Below are positions 52,923-61,375 of a stretch of 64,000 nucleotides of DNA, one piece after another. The stretch lies in NCBI GenBank assembly GCA_017472255.1, contig JAFUQU010000028.1:48097-112096 (forward strand). Reading direction: 5' to 3'. A model generated the notes under the pieces. The model did not search any database, had not been told where the DNA came from, and was given only the letters and a program-made list of their open reading frames with translations. The stretch is from Clostridia bacterium. GTDB taxonomy: Bacteria > Bacillota > Clostridia > Oscillospirales > CAG-272. Each line of letters starts with the position of its first letter. The first letter of the stretch is position 1. Both the position numbers and the translations under genes were made by a program.

Positions 52923-54244
52923 CCACCCCCATCTGCGATTTCGTCCGCCGCTACGCGGAAAGCGGCGCCCTCCGCCTGCATATGCCGGGACATAAAGGCT
53001 CCCCTGTCCTCGGTATGGAGCAGCTCGATATCACCGAAATCGACGGCGCGGACAGCCTTTACGAAGCGTCCGGCATCATCAGGGAAAGCGAGGATAACGC
53101 CGCCGCCCTGTTCGGCGCACCCACCTTCTACTCCACCGAAGGCTCGTCCCACTGTATCCGCGCCATGCTCTATCTGGCACTGCTCCACGCCCAATCGACC
53201 GGTCAGCACCCGACCATCGCCGCCGGACGGAACGCCCATAAAACCTTCCTGTCCGCCGCCGCACTGCTGGATTTCGACGTGCGCTGGCTCCCCCCGGAGA
53301 AGCCCGATTCCTACCTTTCCTGTCCTATCGACGGAGCCGCGCTGAATACGGCGCTTTCCAACGAATCTGTCGCCGCCGTCTATATCACCAGCCCCGATTA
53401 TCTGGGCAATACCGCCGATATCGCCGCCCTCGCTAAAGTCTGCCACGCCCACGGCGCATTGCTGCTGGTCGATAACGCCCACGGCGGATACCTTCGCTTC
53501 CTGCCTGAATCCCGCCACCCCATCGATCTTGGCGCAGACCTCTGCTGCGATTCGGCGCATAAAACCCTGCCGGTGCTCACCGGCGGCGCATATCTGCACA
53601 TCGCAACAAATCTGCCCCCCATGTTCGCGGCACAGGCAAAACAGGCACTTGCCCTGTTCGGCTCCACCAGTCCATCCTACCTGATCATGCAGTCGCTGGA
53701 CGCCGCCAACGCCCTTCTTGCCACCACCTTCCCCCAACGCTTGAAGGAATTTCTGCCCGCCATCGCCGCCGCGAAGAAAACCCTCGCCGCCCACGGCTAT
53801 ACGCTTCGCGGAGACGAGCCGCTGAAAATCACCATCGCCGCAAAAAATTACGGCTATACGGGAAAATCCCTTGCCGACGCATTGCTTGAAAAAAATATCG
53901 TCAGCGAATTCGCCGACCCGGACTTCCTCGTGCTGATGCTGCCCCCCGATAAGCAGCCCCTTGAACGCCTGATCGACGCGCTGACTTCCCTGCCCCGCCG
54001 CCCTGCAATCACCGACGCACCGCCCGCATTCACATTGCCCGAGCGCGTGCTGTCCATCCGTGAAGCCGCAATGAGCGTCAGCGAAACATTGCCGGCGGCG
54101 CAAGCACGCGGGCGCGTGCTTGCCGCCGCCACCGTAGGCTGTCCCCCCGCCGTCCCAATTGTAGTCTGCGGTGAAAGAATCAACGAAGAAGCCATCCAAT
54201 GCTTTAACTATTACGGAATTGAAGAAGTAACAGTCGTATCCTAA
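52919..54244 (+). CDS. Orn/Lys/Arg decarboxylase-family PLP enzyme
   Basis: 441 aa from ATG 52919, overlapping the maturase stop (ATGA). Fold type I PLP enzyme of the biosynthetic Arg/Lys/Orn decarboxylase group: ALRLHMPGHKGSPVLGMEQL, then the PLP lysine in CDSAHKTLPVLTGGAYL and VDNAHGGYLRF for the pyridine-N Asp. It probably makes a polyamine (agmatine, cadaverine or putrescine), which would pair with the PotABCD importer in this window. No wing or inducible-regulation domain, so it is the short clostridial type. Its link to SCIFF is by operon only. Confidence 0.85.
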   Translation: MTTPICDFVRRYAESGALRLHMPGHKGSPVLGMEQLDITEIDGADSLYEASGIIRESEDNAAALFGAPTFYSTEGSSHCIRAMLYLALLHAQSTGQHPTIAAGRNAHKTFLSAAALLDFDVRWLPPEKPDSYLSCPIDGAALNTALSNESVAAVYITSPDYLGNTADIAALAKVCHAHGALLLVDNAHGGYLRFLPESRHPIDLGADLCCDSAHKTLPVLTGGAYLHIATNLPPMFAAQAKQALALFGSTSPSYLIMQSLDAANALLATTFPQRLKEFLPAIAAAKKTLAAHGYTLRGDEPLKITIAAKNYGYTGKSLADALLEKNIVSEFADPDFLVLMLPPDKQPLERLIDALTSLPRRPAITDAPPAFTLPERVLSIREAAMSVSETLPAAQARGRVLAAATVGCPPAVPIVVCGERINEEAIQCFNYYGIEEVTVVS

Positions 54245-54249
54245 CGTGG

Positions 54250-54620
54250 AATCGAGGGAGCCAAAAGCCCCCGAGCGTAAGCAGTAACAAGTCTAAGCGC
54301 ACAGACTTTCCCCAGAATAGCAGACTAAGAAAATGCGCGCGCCTATAGCGCGTGCAATTTTCGCATCCCCTAAGGCCTAGGCGCACCGCACACGGCGTCT
54401 GCACCTGCGCGTGATGCGCATATCGTTCCCCGGAGGAAAGACGGGAGAGCTCGAGAGGGTGGGCGAACCAGAGCGGGCGCAGGTCGGCGTAGCCGACCTG
54501 ATACGGTTCATCTCCCATCCTCTCGAACCCCCGCCGGCAGGTGGAAATCTGATGTGAGCAAACGTCAGGCTGCCCGACAGAGGTAAAGCAAATTTGGTTC
54601 GCCCGTGTGATGGGAATGTC
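54250..54620 (+). ncRNA. Candidate large structured RNA, unassigned family
   Basis: About 370 nt with no coding frame of quality. Paired arms: AAGTCT/AGACTT (54289-54308), a 14-bp stem (54329-54342 with 54348-54362, one bulge), TGCGC/GCGCA (54406-54420), GAGAGGGTGGG (54453-54463) with CCCATCCTCTC (54514-54524), AGGTCGGC/GCCGACCT (54481-54499), CTGATGT/ACGTCAG (54549-54568) inside GGCAG/CTGCC. G-U pairs in three stems are allowed only on the plus-strand transcript. GGGCGAACCA (54461-54470) can instead pair with TGGTTCGCCC (54595-54604), competing with the central stem. It does not match tmRNA, RNase P or SRP motifs. It could be an independent RNA or the 3' part of the decarboxylase transcript. 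Confidence 0.5.
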
Positions 54621-55374
54621 ACCCCAATAAAACATCCGACACCAGCATCACACAAAATCCCACCAGCAGCGCGTAGGTCGCACCGCGCTCGCCGCCGTGA
54701 GCGTGGGTCTCCGGTATCATCTCGTCGCTGATTACATACAGCATCGTGCCGCCCGCAAACGCCAGCGCAAAGGGCAGAATCGCCGACGCAACGCTTACCG
54801 CAAAATATCCCAGCAGCGTGCCAATTACCTCCACCAGCCCGGTCAGCATCGCCAGAAGAAAGGTCTTCGACGGCTTTACACCCGCCGCCAGCATCGGCCC
54901 AATAATCACCATGCCCTCCGGTATGTTCTGAAGCGCAATGCCTCCCGCAATCAGCATCGCCTCCGAAACATCCCCCGAGCCAAAGCCGACACCCGCCGCT
55001 ATGCCCTCCGGCAGATTGTGAATGGCAATCGCCGTCACAAATAACAGCACCTTCCCCAGCTTGTCATTGTCCGGGTGAGACTCAATCTCCCCGCCCGCCA
55101 GCCGGTGCAAATGAGGCACTAACTTGTCGATCAGATTCAGACATACCGCTCCCGCAAATATGCCCACAATCACCACCGGCAGCCCCCACGTGCCGCCATA
55201 TTCCACCGCCGGAAGAATCAGCCCCAATACCGCCGCCGATAACATTACCCCCGCCGCAAACGACAGAATGATGTCGCTGAATTTGTGCGACATTCCCTTG
55301 AACAAAAATCCAATCACCGCGCCGATTACCGTCGCTCCACCTACACCGAGCGCCGTTAATAATACCATTTCCAT
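54619..55374 (-). CDS. ZIP-family metal transporter
   Basis: 251 aa, about eight membrane helices. The metal-binding helices are AIHNLPEGIAAGVGFG and GIALQNIPEGMVI, the standard ZIP His/Asn-Pro-Glu-Gly pairs. It imports zinc or other divalent ions. Ribosome site and promoter upstream are clear. Its 3' end slightly overlaps the structured RNA candidate on the other strand. Confidence 0.92.
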   Translation of the reverse strand: MEMVLLTALGVGGATVIGAVIGFLFKGMSHKFSDIILSFAAGVMLSAAVLGLILPAVEYGGTWGLPVVIVGIFAGAVCLNLIDKLVPHLHRLAGGEIESHPDNDKLGKVLLFVTAIAIHNLPEGIAAGVGFGSGDVSEAMLIAGGIALQNIPEGMVIIGPMLAAGVKPSKTFLLAMLTGLVEVIGTLLGYFAVSVASAILPFALAFAGGTMLYVISDEMIPETHAHGGERGATYALLVGFCVMLVSDVLLG

Positions 55375-55416
55375 CCTGTTTGTCCTTTCTATAATGTATG
55401 CAGTTTCTTTGGTTAT

Positions 55417-55445
55417 ATTATACCAAAACAGTGCTGATTTGTCAA
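55417..55445 (-). promoter_or_regulatory. Promoter for ZIP transporter gene
   Basis: Minus strand TTGACA (55440-55445), 17-bp spacer, TATAAT (55417-55422) preceded by TGG. No Zur-type palindrome recognised. Confidence 0.8.
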
Positions 55446-55487
55446 GTGGGAACGAACCCCATCACCGCAAAATTCCGTATAAAAATC

Positions 55488-55515
55488 ACCGCCCCGGCTT
55501 GAAAACCGGGGCGGT
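55488..55515 (-). terminator. Terminator of beta-helix gene
   Basis: Arms ACCGCCCCGG (55488-55497) and CCGGGGCGGT (55506-55515), loop CTTGAAAA, followed by a T-run on the minus strand. Confidence 0.8.
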
Positions 55516-55527
55516 TTGTGGTATAAT
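55499..55527 (+). promoter_or_regulatory. Candidate antisense promoter overlapping the terminator
   Basis: TTGAAA (55499-55504, in the terminator loop), 17-bp spacer, TATAAT (55522-55527), TGG-extended. It points into the end of the beta-helix gene. Confidence 0.4.
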
Positions 55528-55531
55528 GTTA

Positions 55532-56947
55532 TCAGTCGTTCGGAAGAATGTAAAATTCATTCCCGACGAACGCTTCCGCAATCACATTCTGATAAATGTA
55601 CGCCATCAGCTTCGTGGGCGCCAGTCCAAACCGCCCCAGCTCGCCGCCCGCGTACTGGATGAAGGTGTTGCCCCGGAAAATCGGCGTCCATGCCTCGTCC
55701 GCTACGCCGCAGTGTATCATCATGTACCGCGAGCATTCCAGAATGTTGTCCTCGATGGTGCAGTCGCCGGTCAGACGATTGTAGCTGTCCCAGCCCTTGA
55801 TGTGCGACGCCTGCGTCTTGTCCGGACGCTGGTGTCCCCAGCCATAGCCCGCAAACCGCAGAATGTTGTCCCTCATGTCAATGTCCGCCATCCAGCGAAC
55901 CGCATCCTCCCGATTGGACTTTCCCAGGAAATATTCAATGCTGTAGGTGCAGTATTCAATCAGATTGTTCGTGTAGCGCACATGGTTCATCGTGCAGTCC
56001 TGATCGCCCCCCGCCGAAAGCTGGTGGGTGATGCCCGCGTCGTAAATCTGATAAACCCAGCAGTGGTCAATAACATAATTGTCGCAGCCGCCGTATATCT
56101 CCACGCCGTTGCCAAAACGGGTGGGACGACCGTCACGGTAAAATTGCAGCGCGCCGCCAATCCAGCCAAAGATGCAGTTGGTCACAACCAAATCCTTCGT
56201 CGTGCCGCTTCCCACACCGTGGGAACCGCCGTACATCACGCACAGATTGTCAATGGTCACGCCGTTTCCGCCGATGCGGATTACGTTGCCCCGGGTCAGA
56301 AACTCGATCTGCTCAAAGCGCTCGGACGGATTGCCACCCTTCGAACAGAGATAGAGATATCCCCCGTCCGGATTGGATACGTTGGCGCCGCCCAGATCGT
56401 GCCAGTATTCCAAATCCTCCTCCAAGTCGGTGTAACCATGGAAGGGCGTCTTTTTCACATTATCGAAGGGCTGTTCCGCGGAATAGTTGATGACCTTCTT
56501 CAAACCGTGGCTGCTGCCGCCGTCCATCACCAACCCGCCCACGTCGTCCACAAACTTCGTGGAATAACGGTAAATGTCGGGCGCAACCTCTTTCCATTTT
56601 CCAACCTTCGCGCCGTTGCAGGGCGAACCGACAATGCACGGCTTGTCGCCGTCGCCGAAGGCTGAATAGGTCACACCGGGTGCGGCAATAAAGCGTCCGC
56701 GCCAAAGTCCGCCGCGCTCAAAGAGAACCTCCGAGCCGGGCGCGATTTCATGAGACGCCAGCGCGTTCAGCGTCTTCCATGCGTGCTCGGGCGAACGTCC
56801 GTCGGCGGTGTCATCGCCGTCCATGGCGATATAATACACAGGCTTGTCGGCGGGAATCTCGTGGGTCGCCGACAGAATTTCGGCGCGAAGCCGTTTGGTC
56901 TGCTCATCAATGGACGAAAGCAGTGCGGTGGGAGCGGTCATTAACAT
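55532..56947 (-). CDS. Right-handed parallel beta-helix protein (polysaccharide lyase/hydrolase-like)
   Basis: 471 aa from ATG 56947 (GGAGG upstream). N-terminal part YYIAMDGDDTADGRSPEHAW is the usual start of such enzymes. From about residue 210 it has the coil repeats of right-handed beta-helix proteins (VIRIGGNGVTIDNLCVMYGG, GNGVEIYGGCDNYVIDHCWV, YQIYDAGITHQ). These folds serve pectate lyases, glycosyl hydrolases and epimerases; no catalytic set can be fixed here. No signal peptide. It shares the GCDNY...YDAGITHQ core with the paralog at 61376-62884. Confidence 0.8.
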   Translation of the reverse strand: MLMTAPTALLSSIDEQTKRLRAEILSATHEIPADKPVYYIAMDGDDTADGRSPEHAWKTLNALASHEIAPGSEVLFERGGLWRGRFIAAPGVTYSAFGDGDKPCIVGSPCNGAKVGKWKEVAPDIYRYSTKFVDDVGGLVMDGGSSHGLKKVINYSAEQPFDNVKKTPFHGYTDLEEDLEYWHDLGGANVSNPDGGYLYLCSKGGNPSERFEQIEFLTRGNVIRIGGNGVTIDNLCVMYGGSHGVGSGTTKDLVVTNCIFGWIGGALQFYRDGRPTRFGNGVEIYGGCDNYVIDHCWVYQIYDAGITHQLSAGGDQDCTMNHVRYTNNLIEYCTYSIEYFLGKSNREDAVRWMADIDMRDNILRFAGYGWGHQRPDKTQASHIKGWDSYNRLTGDCTIEDNILECSRYMMIHCGVADEAWTPIFRGNTFIQYAGGELGRFGLAPTKLMAYIYQNVIAEAFVGNEFYILPND

Positions 56948-57010
56948 AGCAATCCTCCGTTCGTATGCGTTTGTTCATGGCGATTCGTAAAGGAATTTCA
57001 TCGCACTTAC

Positions 57011-57039
57011 AATATACCATAAAATCCTGTAAATTGCAA
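57011..57039 (-). promoter_or_regulatory. Promoter for beta-helix gene
   Basis: Minus strand TTGCAA (57034-57039), 17-bp spacer, TATATT (57011-57016), TGG-extended. Confidence 0.6.
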
Positions 57040-57087
57040 GCGTTTTCTCAAAAAAAGTAAAAATATTTTCATTCCAGAGGAACCAAC

Positions 57088-58473
57088 ATGACCCAGCATC
57101 CGCAAAAAACTTCATTATATAAGGCGCTCTACGCCTCGCTGAAGGCCGACATCCTGTCCGGCGTGCTGTCCGACGGGGAAAAGCTCCCCTCCAAGCGCGC
57201 CATGGCCGAGGAAAAGCAGGTCTCGGTGATCACGGTCATGAACGCCTACGAGCAGCTGCTGGCCGAGGGTTACATCCGCTCCGATGAGCGGCGGGGCTAC
57301 TTTGTCTCCTACACTGGCGATAAGCAGACCGCCGCCCCTGCTCTCTCCCCTGCCCATTCTCCCCCGCCCTGCCGCTACGACTTCAAATCCGCCAGCACCG
57401 CCGCCGAAGGCTTTCCCTTCTCCACGTGGGCGCGCCTCATGCGGGAGGTGCTGACCGAAAAGGACGTGAAGCTGCTGTCCGCCATCGACCCCAAGGGCGT
57501 ATGGGAACTGCGCTGCCAGATCGCCAAGCAGCTGTCCGTGCTGCGGGGACTGCGCTGCGAACCGGGACAGATTATCATCGGCGCGGGCTCGGAATATCTG
57601 CTGGGGCTGCTTTATCAGCTGCTGGGGCGGCGGGGTTACGCCCTGGAAACCCCCGGCTTCTCCAAAGCCGCCAAAATCTACGATAAGCTGGGCGCGGACG
57701 TTACCCTCGTCCCCGCCGACAGCGAGGGCATCAACATGAGCCGGGTGTCGGCTTCCCCCGGCATCGACGTGGTACACGTCACCCCCTCCCACAGCTTCCC
57801 CACCGGCACCGTCACTTCCATGCGCCGACGGGAGCAGCTGCTGGACTGGGTGGCAGCCGATCCCGCCCGCCGCATCGTGGAAGACGACTTCGACAGCGAA
57901 TTCCGCTACAGCGGACGCGCTCTGCCCAGCCTGTACAGCCTGGACCGAAGCGACCGGGTGGTCTACATGAACACCTTCACCCGAACCCTCGCGCCCTCTC
58001 TGCGTATCGGCTACATGGTGCTTCCCCCGGCGCTGCTGACCGAGTTCGAGGAAAATTTTCTTTTTTATTCGTCCACCGTCCCGGCGCTGGAGCAGCACGT
58101 TCTGGCGCGGTTCATCGCCGACGGCTCCTACGAGCGGCATATCAATCGAATGCGCAAGCTCTACCGCCAGCGGCGGGACACGCTGATCGACGCGGTCAAG
58201 CGGGAGCTGGGCGATCTGGCGGAAATCGTCGGACGGGAGGCGGGCGTTCATCTGCTGCTGCGTCTGCGCGGCGGGCTTACCGAGCGCGCCGTCATCGAAG
58301 CCGCCCGGGAGGAATCGATTCTGCTGGCCGGGCTTCATGAATACACGTCCGGCAGCGACATCGGCGAGGAAGCGCTGGTCATGAACTTCGCCGGACTCAA
58401 CGAAAATGAAATCCGCACCGCCATATCACTCTTAGCGGCGCGCATCAGGAAAGGAACACTGTCTGAAAAATAA
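57088..58473 (+). CDS. MocR-family GntR/aminotransferase-like regulator with Arg in place of PLP Lys
   Basis: 461 aa. Residues 1-75: GntR winged helix (LYKALYASLKADILSGVLSD, KRAMAEEKQVSVITVMNAYE). Residues about 110-450: fold type I aminotransferase domain with VEDDFDSEFRYSG (Asp for PLP). The PLP lysine region reads MNTFTRTLAPSLRIGYM, where relatives have NTFSKTIAPSLR; residue 299 is Arg (CGA at 57982-57984). Without the Lys no internal aldimine can form, so this is likely a pure regulator or uses PLP differently. The last codons and stop come from the hairpin repeat at 58456-58620. Ribosome site AGAGGA. Confidence 0.85.
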   Translation: MTQHPQKTSLYKALYASLKADILSGVLSDGEKLPSKRAMAEEKQVSVITVMNAYEQLLAEGYIRSDERRGYFVSYTGDKQTAAPALSPAHSPPPCRYDFKSASTAAEGFPFSTWARLMREVLTEKDVKLLSAIDPKGVWELRCQIAKQLSVLRGLRCEPGQIIIGAGSEYLLGLLYQLLGRRGYALETPGFSKAAKIYDKLGADVTLVPADSEGINMSRVSASPGIDVVHVTPSHSFPTGTVTSMRRREQLLDWVAADPARRIVEDDFDSEFRYSGRALPSLYSLDRSDRVVYMNTFTRTLAPSLRIGYMVLPPALLTEFEENFLFYSSTVPALEQHVLARFIADGSYERHINRMRKLYRQRRDTLIDAVKRELGDLAEIVGREAGVHLLLRLRGGLTERAVIEAAREESILLAGLHEYTSGSDIGEEALVMNFAGLNENEIRTAISLLAARIRKGTLSEK

Positions 58474-58620
58474 ATTTTTCAGACAGTGTAGCAGATATGC
58501 ACAGCATATCTGCTGTGGCCTACATTGCCGTCCCGGCAATGTTTCGCTACGCGAACCAGCCCCACATTCCAATGCGACGCAAAGCGTCGCGTAGAAAGGA
58601 AACTTTTGCTACGCAAAAGT
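58456..58620 (-). repeat. Mosaic hairpin repeat, copy 2
   Basis: Minus-strand order matches copy 1 (14936-15052): hairpin ACTTTTGCGTAGCAAAAGT, TTCC, an extra hairpin GCGACGC/GCGTCGC, ATTGGAATGTGGGGCTGG, hairpin TTCGCGTAGCGAA, hairpin CATTGCC/GGCAATG, GGCCACA, two more hairpins ending in ACACTGTCTGAAAAAT with its complement. Linkers are shared with copy 1; the hairpins are not. Confidence 0.85.
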
Positions 58621-58634
58621 CATGGTCATCAAAA

Positions 58635-59957
58635 ATGAGACTTACACTCGAAACCGCCATCGGACGCGAAAATCCCTGCGAATGCGGAAAAATCCACCGC
58701 GCGGACTTAGGCGACATCATCATCGGCAGCGGCGTAATCAGCCAGCTGCCCGCCCTCATCAAAAAGTACGGCGGCACCAAGCCTTTCATCCTCGACGACG
58801 TGAATACCCGCGCCGCCGCCGGTGATCGTGTGCGCGAGCTACTGGGCGATATGCCCTTCTCGTCCCATACCTTCCCCCAGTCCCACGTGATTCCTGACAA
58901 CAACGCCGTCGGCTCAGCCATCATGCACTTCGACAACAGCTGCGATATGATTATCGCCGTCGGCTCGGGCGTTGTCGGCGACATCGCAAAAATCATCGCC
59001 GCCACCGCCCGCCGCCCCATGATTACCGTAGGCACTGCGCCTTCCATGGACGGCTACGCTTCGGCGACCTCCTCCATGGCGCGGGACGGGCTGAAATACT
59101 CGGTGCCCAGCTGCTGCCCCCTGGCGGTCATCGGCGACACTGACATTCTGAAAAACGCCCCCCCGAGAATGATCGCATCGGGCGTGGGCGATATGGTGGC
59201 AAAGTATGTCAGCATCTGCGAATGGCGGATCTCCAATCTGATCACCGGCGAATATTACTGCGAATCGGTGGCAGAAGCGCTTCGGGGCGCGCTGCGTCAG
59301 GTGGCGGACAACGCCGAGGCGCTGACCCGCCGGGAAGCGTCCGCTGCGGATTCGGTTATGCGCGGACTGCTGCTGGCAGGCGTGTCCATGACCTGGGCGG
59401 GACTGAGCCGTCCGGCGTCGGGGCTGGAGCACTCGATTTCCCACATCTGGGATATGCGGGCGGAGGAATTCGGCACGCCCAGCGATTTCCACGGCATCCA
59501 GTGCGGCGTGGGAACGCTGATGACGCTGAAAATCTACCATCAGCTGGTTCGCCCGAACAAGCCCGACCGCGCCAAAGCCATGGCGCACGCGGCGAACTTC
59601 GACAAGGAGAAGCATTTCGCCTTCCTGCGGGACTTCATCGGAAGCGGCTCCGCGCCCATGATTGCCGCCGAGGCGAGGGACGGCAAATACGATCCCGCGA
59701 AGCACGCGGCGCGCTTTGATCGGATCGAGGCGAACTGGGACAAAATCTGCGCCATCATTGACGAGGAGCTGCCCGCCTATGAGGATGTGGAGCGCTTGCT
59801 GAAGACGGTGGGCGCGCCCACGACCGCCGCCGAGCTTGGGCTTTCAGATGTAGCCGCGCCCACCCTTCACGCCACCTGCGACATCCGCGACAAATACGTG
59901 GGCTCGCGTCTGCTGTGGGATTTGGGGCTGATCGACGAAGCGGCGGAATTGCTGTAA
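58635..59957 (+). CDS. sn-Glycerol-1-phosphate dehydrogenase (EgsA/AraM family)
   Basis: 440 aa from ATG 58635. NAD-binding and metal-site motifs: IIGSGVISQLPAL, VGSGVVGDIAKIIA, MISVGTAPS-like MITVGTAPSMDGYAS, Asp in SGVGDMVAKY, His in GLEHSISHIWD and DFHGIQCGVGTL. It reduces dihydroxyacetone phosphate to sn-glycerol-1-phosphate, the archaeal-type lipid backbone also used by some Firmicutes. No ribosome site stands directly before the ATG; AAAGGA is 35 nt away with a repeat hairpin (58602-58620) in between. The C-terminus is long but ordered. Confidence 0.88.
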   Translation: MRLTLETAIGRENPCECGKIHRADLGDIIIGSGVISQLPALIKKYGGTKPFILDDVNTRAAAGDRVRELLGDMPFSSHTFPQSHVIPDNNAVGSAIMHFDNSCDMIIAVGSGVVGDIAKIIAATARRPMITVGTAPSMDGYASATSSMARDGLKYSVPSCCPLAVIGDTDILKNAPPRMIASGVGDMVAKYVSICEWRISNLITGEYYCESVAEALRGALRQVADNAEALTRREASAADSVMRGLLLAGVSMTWAGLSRPASGLEHSISHIWDMRAEEFGTPSDFHGIQCGVGTLMTLKIYHQLVRPNKPDRAKAMAHAANFDKEKHFAFLRDFIGSGSAPMIAAEARDGKYDPAKHAARFDRIEANWDKICAIIDEELPAYEDVERLLKTVGAPTTAAELGLSDVAAPTLHATCDIRDKYVGSRLLWDLGLIDEAAELL

Positions 59958-59969
59958 GATATATGCATC

Positions 59970-60377
59970 AGCATTTACCGAAAAGGAAGCCGAACAGAAT
60001 TCAAAATCGCCAAACGATTCCAACACCGTCGCCCGCAAAACGTAGAATTATCGCCTTACGGTAAAATTGTCGATGGAGCTATCAACCATATCCCCCAGCA
60101 TTATCCAATGGTTACAATTGATCATTACGTGATCATGCCGAATCATGTCCATATAATAATGCAAATTTGTTCGCGAGGCGGGCGACCAATGGTCGCCCCT
60201 ACGATATCGACTGTTATTCAGCAAATGAAAGGGATTGTTTCGAAGAAAATTGATGTTTCTATCTGGAAAAAATCGTTTCACGATCATGTTATCCGTCATT
60301 CGGATGATTATAGCAAAATTGCGGAATACATTTCGCTAAACCCAATCAAATGGGAAGCAGACTGCTTCTATCATTGA
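59970..60377 (+). pseudogene. RAYT (REP-associated tyrosine transposase) remnant
   Basis: Two pieces in different frames. First: LPKRKPNRIQN (about 59976-60062). Second: from about 60027, RRPQNVELSPYGKIVDG, then the HUH motif VIMPNHVHIIM, AISTVIQQMKG-like TISTVIQQMKG, and a C-terminal FHDHVIRHSDDYSKIAEYIS. The segment that normally carries GAYFITICT is deleted. A palindrome GGGCGACC/GGTCGCCC is embedded at 60180-60198, itself a REP-type sequence. The enzyme is no longer active, but the family mobilises REP hairpins. Confidence 0.85.
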
Positions 60378-60385
60378 ACCAACAT

Positions 60386-60417
60386 AAAAATCCGGCGATG
60401 CAATTCGCCGGATTTTT
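60386..60417. terminator. Terminator between RAYT remnant and response regulator
   Basis: Arms AAAAATCCGGCGA (60386-60398) and TCGCCGGATTTTT (60405-60417). Confidence 0.85.
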
Positions 60418-60431
60418 ATTGATGGTTTCAT

Positions 60432-61121
60432 TTACTGCAGCAGTTCGAACTTGTAGCCGACGCCCCAGACGGTCTTCAGCACCCATTTGTCGCTGACGCC
60501 CTCCAGCTTTTCGCGCAGACGCTTGACGTGTACGTCCACGGTGCGGGAGTCACCCAGATAATCGAAGCCCCAAACCTTGTCCAGCAGCTGATCGCGGGTG
60601 AACACGCGGTTGTAGTTCGATGCCAGGAAGTAGAGCAGCTCCAGCTCCTTGGGCGGAATGTCCACCGACTTACCCTTGAGCTTCAGCTCGTACTTCTGAC
60701 GGCTGATCTCGATGTTTTCGAATTTGATGGTCTCCTCGTCGTTCTGGTTGTCGTGCGCCGAGTAACGGCGGAGCACAGCCTTCACGCGGGCGGAAAGTTC
60801 CTTGGTCTCGAAGGGCTTGACCATGAAGTCGTCGGCGCCCAGCTCAAGACCCAGCACCTTGTCGAATACTTCGCCCTTGGCGGTCAGCATGATGATCGGC
60901 TTGGAGCTGACTTCGCGGATTTCGCGGCAGACCTGCCAGCCGTCCTTCTTCGGGAGCATGATGTCCAGCAGAACCAGATCCGGCTCATACATTTTGAAAA
61001 AGCTGACGCCCTCTGCGCCGTCGTTGGCGGTTTTGACCTCGTAGCCCTCGTTTTCAAAATAGAGGCGGAGCAGGTCGCAGATATTCAGATCGTCATCGAC
61101 CACAAGAATTTTAGTTGCCAT
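60432..61121 (-). CDS. OmpR-family response regulator (orphan)
   Basis: 229 aa from ATG 61121 (AGGAGG 7 nt upstream). Receiver domain with acidic pocket DD, phosphorylation Asp in LVLLDIMLPKKDGW, Thr in IIMLTAKGEV and Lys in FMVKPFETKEL; then a winged helix (SVDIPPKELELLYFLASN, DSRTVDVHVKRLREKLE). No histidine kinase gene lies beside it, so its partner is elsewhere. It probably activates or represses genes in response to a surface signal. Size and motifs normal. Confidence 0.92.
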   Translation of the reverse strand: MATKILVVDDDLNICDLLRLYFENEGYEVKTANDGAEGVSFFKMYEPDLVLLDIMLPKKDGWQVCREIREVSSKPIIMLTAKGEVFDKVLGLELGADDFMVKPFETKELSARVKAVLRRYSAHDNQNDEETIKFENIEISRQKYELKLKGKSVDIPPKELELLYFLASNYNRVFTRDQLLDKVWGFDYLGDSRTVDVHVKRLREKLEGVSDKWVLKTVWGVGYKFELLQ

Positions 61122-61375
61122 ATTTTTATCCTCCTGTATCTTTCTGTTTGTGAAATTTTGAACAAAGATTCCGTTCATAATTTGACGAATCCATGCAATT
61201 GTTAATTTCGTTACAAATTTGACCATATTCATTATATAACATATCGGACAAAAAGTGTTTACGGATTTGTGAATTTTGTAATTACTTTCGATGAATTATA
61301 CGGAGGATTGTGATGAAAAAGTGAAAATTTTGTTTTTTATGTGAAATTCGCTGCCGCTAGGTCGCAAAACCGCCA

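Noticed and set aside
54250..54620. tmRNA, RNase P RNA or SRP RNA
   Set aside because: No tag frame with tRNA-like ends, no GAGGAAAGUCC/ACAGAA pair of RNase P, and no GGAAG-GAAGCAGC SRP motif; the GGAGGAAAGAC stretch is only superficially similar to RNase P.
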